Positions 38,842 to 49,187 of a stretch of DNA of 64,000 nt are shown one piece after another (within the stretch, counting starts at the first letter, position 1; each line of letters opens with the position of its first letter). Location: positions 37,576-101,575 of the forward strand of contig CAKSZJ010000009.1 in the NCBI GenBank assembly GCA_934525595.1, read 5' to 3'. The translations under genes were made by a program, and so were the position numbers. Below the pieces are notes generated by a model that was not told where the DNA came from, did no database searches, and was given only the letters and a program-made list of their open reading frames with translations. Source of the stretch: an uncultured Chiayiivirga sp. (GTDB lineage Bacteria > Pseudomonadota > Gammaproteobacteria > Xanthomonadales > Xanthomonadaceae).

Positions 38842-38900
38842 GCTCGGTCGCGCCGCGTCTGGCGTGTGGCTCCCCTCACTGGATTCGCGAAGACTTCCCG

Positions 38901-40811
38901 ATGTTGCAGACACTCCGTGACAAGACCACCGGCTGGGTGGCCGTGGCGATCCTCATCCTCCTCGCCGTGCCGTTCGCATTCTTCGGCGTGGAGAATTATT
39001 TCCAGCAGCAGGTCCCGACCTACGTGGCCAAGGTCAACAAGGTCGAGATCGGCCAGGACCAGTTCCGCCAGCGCTTCGAGGACCATCGTTCGAGGATGCG
39101 GCAGATGCTCGGCGACCGCTACGACGCGCGCGAATTCGATACGCCGATCGTCAAGCGCCAGGTGCTCGAAAGCATGATCGACGAGGAAGTGCTGCGTCAG
39201 GCCGCGACCAAATACGGCCTGGTGGTTGCGCCGACCAGGCTGCAGAAGGAAATCGCCGACATCGACGCCTTCCACGTCAACGGAAGCTTCGATGCGAACC
39301 AGTACAAGCTGGTCCTTGCCGGAGCAGGCATGACGCCGCGCGGCTTCGAGGCGCGCATGGCCAGCGACCTGCTCACCCGCGCCCTGCCGATCGGGGTGGG
39401 TGAAAGCGGCATCGTCACCGATGCCTACGTCAACGAATACCTCGCGCTGCGCGACCAGACCCGCAGCTTCGACTATGTGGTGCTCCCGGCTCCCGCCGAG
39501 GATGCGGTCGGCGAGATCGGCGATCAGGAGATCGTCGCGTACTACGACACGCATTCGGATCTCTACCAGAGCCCCGAGACCTTTTCGCTCGAATACCTTG
39601 AGCTGGACGCGTCCACCCTGGAAATCGAGGAAAAGCCGCACGAATCGACCTTGCGCGAGCGCTACGAAGAGAACAGGAACCGCTACGTCGAGCCCGAAGA
39701 GCGCCTGGCATCGCACATCCTGATCCAGACTCCGGGCAACGCCGACGCAGCGGCGGTGCAGGCCGCGCAGGCCAAGGCGCAGGCCATCGTTGAGAAGGCG
39801 CGCGCCGACGGCGCGGATTTCGCCGCACTGGCGCGCGAGTCATCCGAGGACCCGGGTTCCAGCGCCATGGGCGGTGACCTGGGCTGGATCGAGCGCGGCG
39901 TGACCGATGCGGCGTTCGAGGCCGCACTGTTCTCCATGGAGCCGGGCGTGAGTGATCCGGTCAAGGGGGCCGACGGCTGGCATGTCATCTGGCTGCGCGA
40001 GGTCAAGCCTGAAACCGGCAAGAGCTTCGAAGACGTGCGCACCGATCTCGAAAAGGAATATCTGGAGAGCGAGCGCGAGCGTCGCTACAGCGATATTGCC
40101 GGTCGCCTGATCGACGCCATCTACCGTGATCCGAGCACCCTGGACGGCGCCGCCGCCGAGCTCGACCTCACCGTGCAGAAGGCCGGGCCCTTCACGCGGG
40201 CCGGCGGGCCGGGGCTGTTCTCCAATCCCGAGGTGCTGCGCGCCATGCTGTCCGACAGCGTGCTGGTGGAAGGCCTGGCCAGCGATCTGATCGAAGTGGC
40301 GCCCGGCCACGGCATCGCGCTGCGCATCAGCCAGCACGTTCCCGCCGCCACGCGCCCGTTTGACGAAGTCAGGGAGCAGGTGAGGGCGGCCGTGCGCGCC
40401 GAGCGTCTGGCCGAACTCGGCCGCGAGGCGCTGGCCAAGGCGCTCGAATCGATCACTTCGGTCGACTCGATGGCGGCCTATGCCGAAGAGCATGCGCTGG
40501 AAGTGAAGAAGGCCGAGGACGTGGGCCGCATGGGCGCAACGGTGGATCCGTCCATCGCGCAAGCCGCGTTTTCCCTGCCGCATCCGCCCGAAGGAGGAAG
40601 CCAGGTCGGCAGCGCACAGCTGGTCGGCGGCAGCAGCGCGGTGATCGCGCTGACCAAGGTGACCCCTGCCGATCCCGCACAGGTCGACGCTGCCCAGCGC
40701 GAGATGATCCGTGCCCAGCTTGCGCAGGGCGTCGGTGCGGTCGAGGCGACCGATCTGATCAAGGCGCTGCGCCGCGATGCGAAGATAGACGTGGCCGAGT
40801 CGCGCATGTGA
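38901..40811 (+). CDS. ppiD: periplasmic chaperone/peptidyl-prolyl isomerase PpiD
   Basis: Inner-membrane-anchored periplasmic folding factor that meets proteins leaving SecYEG. It has 636 residues (E. coli 623). The N-terminus has a short cytoplasmic lead and a membrane anchor (about residues 11-31, TTGWVAVAILILLAVPFAFF). A SurA-like chaperone domain follows (VPTYVAKVNKVEIGQDQFRQ), then a parvulin domain around 275-375 (ASHILIQTPGNADAAAVQAA to GWHVIWLREVKPETGKSF) and a C-terminal helical lobe. It sits downstream of lon and hupB, in the standard order, but is cut off from them by the terminator at 38811, so it needs a promoter in the 59-base gap that I cannot identify. Confidence 0.95.
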   Translation: MLQTLRDKTTGWVAVAILILLAVPFAFFGVENYFQQQVPTYVAKVNKVEIGQDQFRQRFEDHRSRMRQMLGDRYDAREFDTPIVKRQVLESMIDEEVLRQAATKYGLVVAPTRLQKEIADIDAFHVNGSFDANQYKLVLAGAGMTPRGFEARMASDLLTRALPIGVGESGIVTDAYVNEYLALRDQTRSFDYVVLPAPAEDAVGEIGDQEIVAYYDTHSDLYQSPETFSLEYLELDASTLEIEEKPHESTLRERYEENRNRYVEPEERLASHILIQTPGNADAAAVQAAQAKAQAIVEKARADGADFAALARESSEDPGSSAMGGDLGWIERGVTDAAFEAALFSMEPGVSDPVKGADGWHVIWLREVKPETGKSFEDVRTDLEKEYLESERERRYSDIAGRLIDAIYRDPSTLDGAAAELDLTVQKAGPFTRAGGPGLFSNPEVLRAMLSDSVLVEGLASDLIEVAPGHGIALRISQHVPAATRPFDEVREQVRAAVRAERLAELGREALAKALESITSVDSMAAYAEEHALEVKKAEDVGRMGATVDPSIAQAAFSLPHPPEGGSQVGSAQLVGGSSAVIALTKVTPADPAQVDAAQREMIRAQLAQGVGAVEATDLIKALRRDAKIDVAESRM

Positions 40812-40853
40812 TGCAGGCGCGCCGGCGCAGGTCGCCGGCTGTTGGCACGCACG

Positions 40854-40882
40854 AAAAAGGCCCGGCATTGCCGGGCCTTTTC
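40854..40882. terminator. bidirectional terminator between ppiD and fabI
   Basis: GGCCCGGC (40859-40866), ATT, GCCGGGCC (40870-40877), with A5 before and T4 after, so it works in both directions for the convergent genes. Confidence 0.88.
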
Positions 40883-40928
40883 CATTTTCACATCCGGACG
40901 CGTCGCGCGACGCGCACGGCGCAGGGGG

Positions 40929-41714
<786 letters not shown>

Positions 41715-41829
41715 GGTGTTGCCTCCGCGAATGCTGCAGGACGCGCCTGCAAGGTGGTGGGGCCGCAACGCGCCGGTGTGGGCGGCGACATCGCGACGAG
41801 AGCGAAGGGGAAGTTTGACGCCTGTCTGC

Positions 41830-43011
41830 TCAGGGCGCCAGACGCAGCCGCTGGCCGGGGCGCAGGATCGAACGCGCGTCCAGTCCGTTGAGTTCAAAGA
41901 GCGTCTGCAGCCGCACGCCGTGGCGTCGCGCGATGGCCCCGAGCGTGTCGCCGCGTCGTACCGTGTACAGGCCCGTGGCAGCGTCGGCGTGCAGGGCGGG
42001 CGTCGGCGCGTGCGGCAGTTCGAAGGCGTCGAAACGGTCGCGCAGCGAGCGGGGCACCAGTAGCGCGCGCGGCGCATCAGGCGCCACGAAGCCGCCGCGG
42101 AATGCCGGGTTGAGTGCGGCGAGCGGCTGCGGCGCGATGCCGCGATCGGTGGCGATCAGCGTGAGCGTGGACTGACCCGGCGGCAGCGCAACCGGCACCA
42201 GCGGTTCGAAGCCGGCTGCGTCCGGCAGCTCCAGGCCGTGGCGCTCTGGAGCGCCCAGCAGGCAGGCCAGCGCGCGCGTGCGGGCGAGATATTCCACGGT
42301 GCCGGCAGGAAGTCCCGACGGTATGTCCTTCTCCGCCGATGCAGGCGCGCGTTCGAGCAGGCGCGCCACGCGCTGCGGACCGGCGTTGTAGGCCGCCGCC
42401 GCCAGGCGCCAGTCGCCGAAGCGGTTCTGCAGGCGCGCCAGGTAATCCAGCGCCGCGTCGGTCGATGCCAGGGCATCCATGCGTCCGTCGTAATGCTGCG
42501 TGACCGGGAGCTTCAGATGTGCCGCGGTGGACCGCCCGATCTGCCAGAGGCCGACGTGGTCGCCGGCTCCGCGCGCGTCGGGGCGGTACCAGCTCTCGGC
42601 GATCGGCAGCAGTGCGAATTCGCCCGGCAGGCGATAGCGGTCAAGTTCCACGAGCGTCAGCGCCAGCCACGGCAGGATCGCCTCGATCTGTGCGGCGAAG
42701 CGCCTTGGTGATCCGGCGTAGCGGCGCTGCCACAGACGCACCTGTGGATCGTCGCCGCACGGCGCCTCGATCAGGCGTTCGCGCAGCCGGGACAGCACCT
42801 CGGCCCCGGTCGTCGGCGGCGACGGTTCGACCGGCAGGAACCCTTCGGAGCGTGGCTCTGGGGAGGAAGCAGGCGCGGCGGCAGGCGCCGGCACGGGCGC
42901 TGACGCAGGGATTTCCGCTTCCGCCACCGGTGCGTTGCGCGGTGGCAGCCCCTGGCAGGCGGCGAGAAACAGCAGCGTCAGCGTCGCTGCCGCGCGGCTC
43001 GCCGCCCTCAT
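41830..43011 (-). CDS. mltD: membrane-bound lytic murein transglycosylase D (MltD-like lipoprotein)
   Basis: Cleaves peptidoglycan glycan strands with formation of 1,6-anhydromuramic ends. The 393-residue protein has a lipoprotein signal ([11 protein letters not shown], lipidated Cys19), a Pro/Ala-rich linker (about 25-70), a goose-lysozyme-like SLT domain with catalytic Glu139 in [11 protein letters not shown] and the motifs [11 protein letters not shown] and [15 protein letters not shown], and one C-terminal LysM domain (about 348-391, [20 protein letters not shown]). E. coli MltD has more LysM repeats. Its start overlaps the gloB stop by four bases (ATGA); this gloB-mltD pairing is also found in enterics. 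Confidence 0.94.
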   Translation of the reverse strand: MRAASRAAATLTLLFLAACQGLPPRNAPVAEAEIPASAPVPAPAAAPASSPEPRSEGFLPVEPSPPTTGAEVLSRLRERLIEAPCGDDPQVRLWQRRYAGSPRRFAAQIEAILPWLALTLVELDRYRLPGEFALLPIAESWYRPDARGAGDHVGLWQIGRSTAAHLKLPVTQHYDGRMDALASTDAALDYLARLQNRFGDWRLAAAAYNAGPQRVARLLERAPASAEKDIPSGLPAGTVEYLARTRALACLLGAPERHGLELPDAAGFEPLVPVALPPGQSTLTLIATDRGIAPQPLAALNPAFRGGFVAPDAPRALLVPRSLRDRFDAFELPHAPTPALHADAATGLYTVRRGDTLGAIARRHGVRLQTLFELNGLDARSILRPGQRLRLAP

Positions 43012-43778
43012 GCGGTGAACCCGTCTTTCCAGCGCCGCAGCGCTGCGAACACGGCCACCGGGTCCGACGTGTCGCAGCCGGCATGATCGGCGACGCAGGC
43101 CGCAAGTCTCGGCTCGCGGCAGCGCAGGAAGGGGTTGGTGTCGCGCTCTGAACCGATGGAGACCGGCAGGGTGGGATTGCCCAAGGCGCGTGCCTCGCGC
43201 GCGCGCGCCGTGCGCCGTACCAGCGCTGCGTTGCCCGGCTCCACGGCGAGTGCGAACGCGGCATTGCCCAGGGTGTATTCGTGGGCGCAGCAGACCTGCG
43301 TTTCCGGCGGCAGCGCGGCGAGCCGTTCGAGCGAGCCGAACATCTGCTCCGGGGTCCCTTCGAACAGCCGCCCGCAGCCCAGGCTGAAAAGCGTATCGCC
43401 CGGAAAGACCAGACCTTCACCCGCGAAGGCGATATGGCTTCGGGTGTGGCCGGGAACGGCCATCACCGAGAACGACAGGCCGGCCTGACGCACCTCGACC
43501 ACGTCCGCCTCGCCCACGCGCACGAAGTCACCCGCGATGCGTGGATCCTCGGGCGCATACACGATCGCGCCGCAGCGTTCGGCCAGGGCTTCTACGGCGC
43601 CGATGTGGTCGCGATGGTGGTGGGTCACGAGGATGGCGCAGGGGCGCAGGCCCTGTTCCATGGCCTTGAGCACGGGCTCGGCCTCGCCGGGATCGACGAT
43701 CACCGCAGCGCCGTTCGCTCCGGCCAGCGCCCAGATGTAGTTGTCGGCCAGCGCGGGCAGGGCAATGGGGTGCAGCAT
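43008..43778 (-). CDS. gloB: hydroxyacylglutathione hydrolase (glyoxalase II)
   Basis: Metallo-beta-lactamase-fold thioesterase that hydrolyses S-lactoylglutathione to lactate and glutathione, the second step of methylglyoxal detoxification. It has 256 residues. The metal motif THHHRDH gives His53, His55, Asp57 and His58; further ligands lie in VPGHTRSH, FPGDTLFSLGCGR and CCAHEYTLGN, with the C-terminal glutathione-binding region after 180. ATG 43778 is used; the longer frame overlaps the divergent methyltransferase-like gene. Overlaps mltD by four bases. Confidence 0.97.
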   Translation of the reverse strand: MLHPIALPALADNYIWALAGANGAAVIVDPGEAEPVLKAMEQGLRPCAILVTHHHRDHIGAVEALAERCGAIVYAPEDPRIAGDFVRVGEADVVEVRQAGLSFSVMAVPGHTRSHIAFAGEGLVFPGDTLFSLGCGRLFEGTPEQMFGSLERLAALPPETQVCCAHEYTLGNAAFALAVEPGNAALVRRTARAREARALGNPTLPVSIGSERDTNPFLRCREPRLAACVADHAGCDTSDPVAVFAALRRWKDGFTA

Positions 43779-43825
43779 GGCAGGCAGGGTACACTGACAG
43801 CTTGTGCAGGACGTATCGACGCACC

Positions 43826-44503
43826 ATGCCGGCAGCCCCATCGCCCCGTCAATCCGAGAGCGCACCATCCTGGTTCGATGGTGATGCCGGGCGCGTGTTT
43901 CTCGACGCCGAACTGGGTTTGATGATGCCGCTGCTGCTGCGCCGCCCGGGCCTGCGGATGTGCTGGATCCTGCCGACCGAAGCAAGCGCGGAGCGCGCGC
44001 CGCCGATGCTGATGCCCAGCGAAACGCGCCTGTGGCGCGGCGACGGCGAGTGGTTCGCGGGCCGCCAGCAGGTCACCCGCCTGCCGCAGCAGGAAATGGA
44101 TCTGGTGGTGGCGGCGCACGTCATGGGCGCGGCGCCCGAGGCGAGGCGACAGCTCGACGCGATCCACGCCATGCTGCGGCCGGGCCGGGTGGCATTCCTC
44201 GTCGAGCTCAATCCTTGGTCGCCGTTCCGCTGGCAGTGGCGCGGCAACTCCCTGCGCGCCCCTTCCGTGTGGCGTCTGGCGGAACAGGTTCGCCGCAGCG
44301 GCCTTGCGCTTGAAGGCACTTACGCGCTCAATCCATCGTCCTGCGGCGGCTCGGTGGGGTCGCTGCTGCGCCATGGGTGGCGCGTGCCGACATGGCTGCC
44401 GTGCCGCGCCTTCGCCATCCGCGTGCAGCGGCGCGATCCGGGCATGACGGCGGTCGGCGACGCGCTTCCCGTCGGACTTGCCCTGGGAGCACCCGGCGCA
44501 TGA
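43826..44503 (+). CDS. YafS-like methyltransferase-fold protein
   Basis: A 225-residue protein in the place of E. coli yafS: gloB diverges from it and rnhA-dnaQ follow. [20 protein letters not shown] is typical of the N-terminus of this family, and [20 protein letters not shown] with [19 protein letters not shown] resembles the second half of a class I SAM methyltransferase (motifs post-I to III). The glycine-rich SAM loop expected near residue 45 is not recognisable ([11 protein letters not shown]), so substrate and activity are unclear. The stop overlaps the rnhA start (ATGA). Confidence 0.72.
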   Translation: MPAAPSPRQSESAPSWFDGDAGRVFLDAELGLMMPLLLRRPGLRMCWILPTEASAERAPPMLMPSETRLWRGDGEWFAGRQQVTRLPQQEMDLVVAAHVMGAAPEARRQLDAIHAMLRPGRVAFLVELNPWSPFRWQWRGNSLRAPSVWRLAEQVRRSGLALEGTYALNPSSCGGSVGSLLRHGWRVPTWLPCRAFAIRVQRRDPGMTAVGDALPVGLALGAPGA

Positions 44504-44952
44504 GTGCCGAGGACACCGTGCTGATCCACACCGATGGCGCCTGCCTGGGAAATCCCGGCCCGGGCGGCTGGGCGGCTCTGCTTCAGCATCGCGGGCGCGA
44601 GCGCGAGCTTTCCGGCGGTGAGCCGGACACCACCAACAACCGCATGGAGCTCATGGCTGCGATCATGGCGCTGGAAACCCTCAGGCGTGCGTGCGCGATC
44701 CGGCTGCGGACCGATTCGCAATACGTCCGCCAGGGCATCACCCAGTGGCTGCCTGGCTGGATCGCGCGCGGCTGGCGCACGTCCGGCGGCGATCCGGTGA
44801 AGAACCGCGACCTCTGGGAGCGCCTGCAGGCCGCCGCGGCGCGCCACGAGATCCATTGGGAATGGGTGCGCGGACACGCCGGCGACCCGGACAACGAGCG
44901 CGTCGACCGGCTCGCCCGCGCCGCCGCGGAAACCTACCGGGCCACGCCCTGA
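44500..44952 (+). CDS. rnhA: ribonuclease HI
   Basis: Endonuclease that degrades RNA in RNA-DNA hybrids. The 150 residues fit the family. Catalytic residues are visible: Asp12 ([17 protein letters not shown]), Glu50 ([11 protein letters not shown]), Asp72 (RTDSQYV) and Asp136 (ERVDRLAR), with His126 in VRGHAG on the flexible loop. The N-terminus is coupled to the upstream yafS-like gene by a four-base overlap. dnaQ starts 28 bases downstream in the same direction (in E. coli rnhA and dnaQ are divergent). Confidence 0.98.
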   Translation: MSAEDTVLIHTDGACLGNPGPGGWAALLQHRGRERELSGGEPDTTNNRMELMAAIMALETLRRACAIRLRTDSQYVRQGITQWLPGWIARGWRTSGGDPVKNRDLWERLQAAAARHEIHWEWVRGHAGDPDNERVDRLARAAAETYRATP

Positions 44953-44980
44953 TGCATTACGCCTGCCGGAAGCGCTGAAC

Positions 44981-45688
44981 GTGCGACAGATCGTCCTTGA
45001 TACCGAAACCACCGGCATGTCGCTCGAAGCGGGCAACCGCATCATCGAGATCGGCTGCCTGGAACTGCTGGAGCGCCGTCCGACCGGCCGGCACTTCCAC
45101 CGCTATCTCAACCCTGGGCGCGACAGCGAGCCTGGCGCGCTGCGCGTGCACGGACTGACCAGCGAATTCCTTTCCGACAAGCCGCGCATCGAGGACGTCG
45201 TCGATGACTTCCTGGACTTCATCCGCGGCGCCGAGCTGGTGATCCACAACGCCGCCTTCGACGTGTCCTTCCTGGATGCCGAACTCGAGCGCTGCGGGCC
45301 GCAGTACGGACGCGTGGCCAGCCACGTCGCCGGCGTGCTCGACACCGTGCGCCTGGCGCGCGAGCGGTTCCCGGGCCAGCGCGTCTCGCTCGATGCCCTG
45401 TGCCGGCGTTTCGGCATCGACAACGCCCACCGCCAACTGCACGGCGCGCTGCTGGATGCCGAACTCCTGCTCGACGTGTATCTCGCGATGACCTCGGGCC
45501 AGTTCGACCTGGCCCTGGGAACGCGCGACGAGCCGGTGCGGCGGGGCGATTCCGCAGCGATGCCGCTGCCGCGCGACGTTCGCGTGGTGCGCGCCGATGC
45601 GGAGGAGCGCCTGCGCCACGAGGTGCGCCTGACCGAGCTCCACAGGATTTCCGGCGCGCGCCTGTGGCCGGAATCGGCCGGAAGCTGA
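44981..45688 (+). CDS. dnaQ: DNA polymerase III epsilon subunit (proofreading exonuclease)
   Basis: A 3'-to-5' exonuclease that proofreads for the replicative polymerase. The 235-residue protein has ExoI (IVLDTETTGMSLEAGNRIIE with Asp7 and Glu9), ExoII (ELVIHNAAFDVSFLDAEL) and ExoIIIepsilon (RQLHGALLDAELLLDVYLAM). The C-terminal 50 residues are the linker and polymerase-binding tail. It starts with GTG at 44981. It is the third gene of a compact run yafS-like, rnhA, dnaQ, kinase; the kinase start is seven bases after its stop. Confidence 0.97.
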   Translation: MRQIVLDTETTGMSLEAGNRIIEIGCLELLERRPTGRHFHRYLNPGRDSEPGALRVHGLTSEFLSDKPRIEDVVDDFLDFIRGAELVIHNAAFDVSFLDAELERCGPQYGRVASHVAGVLDTVRLARERFPGQRVSLDALCRRFGIDNAHRQLHGALLDAELLLDVYLAMTSGQFDLALGTRDEPVRRGDSAAMPLPRDVRVVRADAEERLRHEVRLTELHRISGARLWPESAGS

Positions 45689-45695
45689 GGATGCC

Positions 45696-46673
45696 GTGAG
45701 CCGAGAATCCGCCCCGCAGGTTCCCGGATTCCGCCTCCTGCGCCGGCTGGGCGCGGGCGCCACCGGCACCGTCTACCACACCATCCAGGACGGCACCGAG
45801 CGCGAGCTGGCGCTCAAGGTGTTCGAGCCGGCGGATGATCCGGACGCCACCACGCCCGAACAGATCGAGCGCGAGCGCGAGGTGGCCGCCTCGCTGCGGC
45901 ACCGCAACCTTGCGCGCATCCACGCCGTGGGCGAGCACGGCGACCGGCGCTGGCTCGCCAGCGAATACCTGCCCGGCGGCACCCTGGCCGAACGCATCGC
46001 CGCGCGCATGCGCGTGAACGAAGTGCTGCAGGTACTGCGCGACGTCACGCAGGGGCTTGGCCATGCGCATGCGCGCGGGATCGTCCACGGCGACGTGAAA
46101 CCGGGGAACGTCCTGTTCCGCGGCGCCGGCGAGGCCGTGCTGGTCGACTACGGCATCGCCGCCTTCGCGCGCGAAGGCGATCGCCGGGCCAGGATGCAGG
46201 GCGGAACGCCCGAATACATGAGCCCCGAGCAGGCGCGTGGCGAACCCGTAGACGGCCGCTCCGATTTCTTCAGCCTGGGCGTGGTGCTGCACGAAATGCT
46301 CACCGGGCGCGTGCCGTGGCCCGCGGATGCGGGTGGCGCAGTCGGGGATCGCGCTCCGGCTCCGCTGCTGTCGTCGCGGCACCTCTGGCTGCAGCCCCTG
46401 CTCGATGCTTTGCTCGCCGAGCGCCCCGACGACCGGCCAGATGATGCGCGCGCCCTGCTGGCGCTGCTGTCCTCGCTGTGCGCCGCCTCGCCCGAGGCCC
46501 AGGGCCTGCTGCCGCGCTCCGGCGATGACGACGGCGCAGGACGTGTCCATGGCCGGCACGAATCGGCGCAGGCGCGGCGCCGCCGAGTGCGTCGCACGAT
46601 GGCGTGGGCGGCGTTGGCCGCGGCCTTGCTGATGACTGGCGTGTTCCTCGGCGTGCTTTGGGGGCGCGGCTGA
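45696..46673 (+). CDS. membrane-anchored Ser/Thr protein kinase-like protein with HGD/DYG motifs
   Basis: A 325-residue Hanks-type kinase: Gly loop GAGATGTV (19-26), Lys41 in ALKVFE, catalytic loop HGDVKPGN (131-138, Asp133, Lys135, Asn138), DYG (151-153) in place of DFG, SPE at 176-178 and DFFSLGVVLHEMLTGRVPWP. Residues needed for ATP and phosphotransfer are kept, so it is probably active; HGD instead of HRD means it is a non-RD kinase. After the kinase domain a short linker leads to one membrane helix (about 302-321) and a very short tail (WGRG), so there is no extracellular sensor. Start GTG 45696 with GAGG ahead. Tightly spaced after dnaQ; substrate unknown. Confidence 0.88.
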   Translation: MSRESAPQVPGFRLLRRLGAGATGTVYHTIQDGTERELALKVFEPADDPDATTPEQIEREREVAASLRHRNLARIHAVGEHGDRRWLASEYLPGGTLAERIAARMRVNEVLQVLRDVTQGLGHAHARGIVHGDVKPGNVLFRGAGEAVLVDYGIAAFAREGDRRARMQGGTPEYMSPEQARGEPVDGRSDFFSLGVVLHEMLTGRVPWPADAGGAVGDRAPAPLLSSRHLWLQPLLDALLAERPDDRPDDARALLALLSSLCAASPEAQGLLPRSGDDDGAGRVHGRHESAQARRRRVRRTMAWAALAAALLMTGVFLGVLWGRG

Positions 46674-46708
46674 GCGGAGCGGCAATCCATCCGCGCCGCT
46701 GCCGGTGG

Positions 46709-47812
46709 TCAGTCCGTTTCGTCCGGCTCGAACAGGCGCTGCTGTGCCCGCCAGGCGTCGGCATCCACGAAGCCCGAGAGGCCCACGCCGACGAGGCGGT
46801 AGCGCGTGGTGTCGGGCAGGTTGACCCGCGTGTGCAGGGCCCAGGCGGCATCGCCCATCGCATCGGCGCCGGGGGGCGGCTCGGCGAAGGTCTGGCTGCG
46901 GGTGTGGATGCGGAAGGCCGAGGTCTTGAGCTTGAGCGTCACGGTGCGGGCGATGCGCGAGGGGTCGCGCTGCCGCTCGCGCCGGTAGTCGGCGAAGGTG
47001 CGCGCGGCGAGCTGTCGCACCAGCGGCTCCAGAGCCTCCAGCCGCTGATCGGTTTCCAGCGTGTCCTCGCGGGAGATCTGCAGCGTCGGACGATCCGGCT
47101 GCACCGCATGGTCGTCGATGCCGTGCGAAAGCTCGTGCAGGCGCAGGCCCCAGCGCCCGAAAAGCGACTCCAGCCGCTGCGCGCCCAGCGCGCGCAGCTG
47201 CGCCACGGTTTCCACCCCCAGCGCCGCCAGACGCGCCTTCATCACCTTGCCCACGCCCGGAATGCGCCCCACCGGCAGCGGCAGCAGCACCTCGTCGATG
47301 CGCGAGGGGCGGATCACGAACAGCCCGTCGGGCTTGTTCCAGTCCGAGGCGATCTTGGCCAGGAACTTGTTCGGCGCGACCCCGGCCGAGGCCGTCAGGC
47401 CGGTTTCCTCGCGGATCGCGGCGCGGATCGCTTCCGCGCCGGCCGTGGCCGAAGGCAGCGGCAGCTTCGGTGCGGTGAGATCCAGATAGGCCTCGTCCAG
47501 CGACAGCGGCTCGATGAGATCGGTATAGCGCGCAAAGATGCCGTGCACCTGCCGCGACACCGCCTTGTAGCGGGGAAAATCCGGCGGCACGAAGGCTGCC
47601 TGCGGGCAGAGGCGCTCGGCCGTGACCGCCGGCATCGCCGAACGCACCCCGAAGCGGCGTGCCTCATAGCTGGCCGCACACACCACCGAACGCGCACCGC
47701 GCCACGCCACCACCACCGGCCGGCCGCGCAGCGAGGGATCGTCGCGCTGCTCCACGGAGGCGTAGAACGCGTCCATGTCCACGTGCACGATCTTGCGCGG
47801 CGGGGCACTCAC
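46709..47812 (-). CDS. dinB: DNA polymerase IV
   Basis: Y-family translesion polymerase. The 367 residues carry VDMDAFYASVEQRD with the first catalytic Asp pair, SLDEAYLDLT with the second Asp-Glu motif, helix-hairpin-helix IPGVGKVMKARLAALGV, and the little-finger domain in the C-terminal third. The start is GTG at 47812, overlapping the tyrA stop by four bases (GTGA), so its translation depends on tyrA. No LexA box is visible just upstream because that position lies inside tyrA. Confidence 0.95.
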   Translation of the reverse strand: MSAPPRKIVHVDMDAFYASVEQRDDPSLRGRPVVVAWRGARSVVCAASYEARRFGVRSAMPAVTAERLCPQAAFVPPDFPRYKAVSRQVHGIFARYTDLIEPLSLDEAYLDLTAPKLPLPSATAGAEAIRAAIREETGLTASAGVAPNKFLAKIASDWNKPDGLFVIRPSRIDEVLLPLPVGRIPGVGKVMKARLAALGVETVAQLRALGAQRLESLFGRWGLRLHELSHGIDDHAVQPDRPTLQISREDTLETDQRLEALEPLVRQLAARTFADYRRERQRDPSRIARTVTLKLKTSAFRIHTRSQTFAEPPPGADAMGDAAWALHTRVNLPDTTRYRLVGVGLSGFVDADAWRAQQRLFEPDETD

Positions 47813-48936
47813 GACAGGTCCGGCGAACGCTCCAGCAGCCTGCCGATGCCTTCGGCCTGGATCCGGGCCAGCGCGGGCGCCACGGCGTCGGCAGACACGT
47901 CGACATCGAATCCGAGGCGGAAGTGCACCTCGCCCGCCGGCGTGCGCGAGGAATGGATCGAGGCGATGCTCACCCCGTGCCGCTCGAAGGCGTGCAGCAG
48001 GCGGCGCAGCGAGCCGGGCCGGTCTTCGGGCAGGTGTACCGAAAGGCTGCGCTCGCCGGCGAGATCGGCCAGCAGATAGCCGACCCGCTCGAAGGTGTAG
48101 TTGCCCTCTGCAATGGCGCGCTCGCCCAGCGCCGCGTTCGCCGCGGAGAGGAAACGCTCGCGGAAGGCCGCGCGGCCGGCGTCATCGCCGCGCCCGACCA
48201 GCCCGCGCAGCGTGTCGATCTGGCGGGCCAGCGCGTCCAGCACCGCGCCCGCGTGCGGATTGCAGAACTGGATGTCCTCGTAGATCGCGGGATTCATCGC
48301 GAGAATGCGCGAGAGAATTGCGGTATCGAGCTCGAACGACGCCGAGCGAAACGGCAGCAGCGCCTCCAGCCCGCCGAGCCGGTCCGCGTATTCGCCCAGC
48401 ACACCGCCTTGTGCAAGATGGGTGGCGTGCACCATGGCCTGCACCAGCGCCATGATCCTGTCGTGCTGACCGGGCGTCGCGCGCACGCACTGGGCGCGCA
48501 GGGCGCCAAGGAACTCCTCCAGCCAGCCGCGCCAGCGTTCCAGCCGCGCCTCGCACACCACCATCACCCGCCCCTTGAGCGTGGGCGCCTTGGGCGCCGC
48601 GGTCATCGGGTGCAGGCCCGCCACCTCCGCCTGCGAAGCCAGCATTGCCGCCACCGGCGCTTCCTTGATCGAGGTGACATCCAGCCACAGCGCCCCGCGC
48701 TCGCGTCCGGCGGCACGCGTCACGTAATCGGCGATGATGGCCGGCGTGTGCCGGATCGGCGCGCAGAACACCAGCACCTGGCAGCGCGCAATCAACTCGT
48801 CCGGCGCGACGGTATTCGGCTTGCCCGGATCGGCCCCCAGCACGGCAAGGCCCATCCGCGTCTCGAAAAAGCGCCGTAGCCAGCGCCCATAGCTGCCTTC
48901 GCTGCCGACCAGGCCGATGGTGGGGGAAACGGTCAT
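47809..48936 (-). CDS. tyrA: prephenate dehydrogenase with ACT domain
   Basis: Oxidatively decarboxylates prephenate to 4-hydroxyphenylpyruvate on the tyrosine branch. The 375-residue protein starts with a TyrA-like dinucleotide fold (TIGLVGSEGSYGRWLRRFFE), contains the dehydrogenase signature LHPMTAAPKAPTLKGRVMVV and the all-helical dimerisation domain (MVHATHLAQGGVLGEYADRL), and ends with an ACT-type regulatory domain (about 300-370, SVHLPEDRPGSLRRLLHAFE). There is no chorismate mutase domain at the N-terminus, unlike enteric TyrA. ATG 48936 starts at the fold; the frame is open further upstream without family sequence. Co-translated with dinB. Confidence 0.88.
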   Translation of the reverse strand: MTVSPTIGLVGSEGSYGRWLRRFFETRMGLAVLGADPGKPNTVAPDELIARCQVLVFCAPIRHTPAIIADYVTRAAGRERGALWLDVTSIKEAPVAAMLASQAEVAGLHPMTAAPKAPTLKGRVMVVCEARLERWRGWLEEFLGALRAQCVRATPGQHDRIMALVQAMVHATHLAQGGVLGEYADRLGGLEALLPFRSASFELDTAILSRILAMNPAIYEDIQFCNPHAGAVLDALARQIDTLRGLVGRGDDAGRAAFRERFLSAANAALGERAIAEGNYTFERVGYLLADLAGERSLSVHLPEDRPGSLRRLLHAFERHGVSIASIHSSRTPAGEVHFRLGFDVDVSADAVAPALARIQAEGIGRLLERSPDLS

Positions 48937-49187
48937 GTGTGCGTGAACCTCGCGGACAGCTCTGCCTTGCAGGGACGTGCCATCACCGCCGCAATCCGGC
49001 ATCCGCCCCTCGGCCATGATCCCATCGCGTGCCGCCGTGGTGAAGGCGTGCGCGAATCCGAGTGCGTGCGACCCACGTCCGCCTGCGCGCTTGTTCCCCC
49101 TTCGAGGCTGTGTGACGATTCGATGCAGCGCATGCCGGTACAGGCTGCATGAGCGCGAAAGCGTCAATTCGCAGAGGAGGTGTTTGC

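Noticed and set aside
41715..42077. The N-terminal extension of the fabI frame into mltD.
   Set aside because: FabI begins at 41714 with a GGAGG site; the extension overlaps mltD in another frame.
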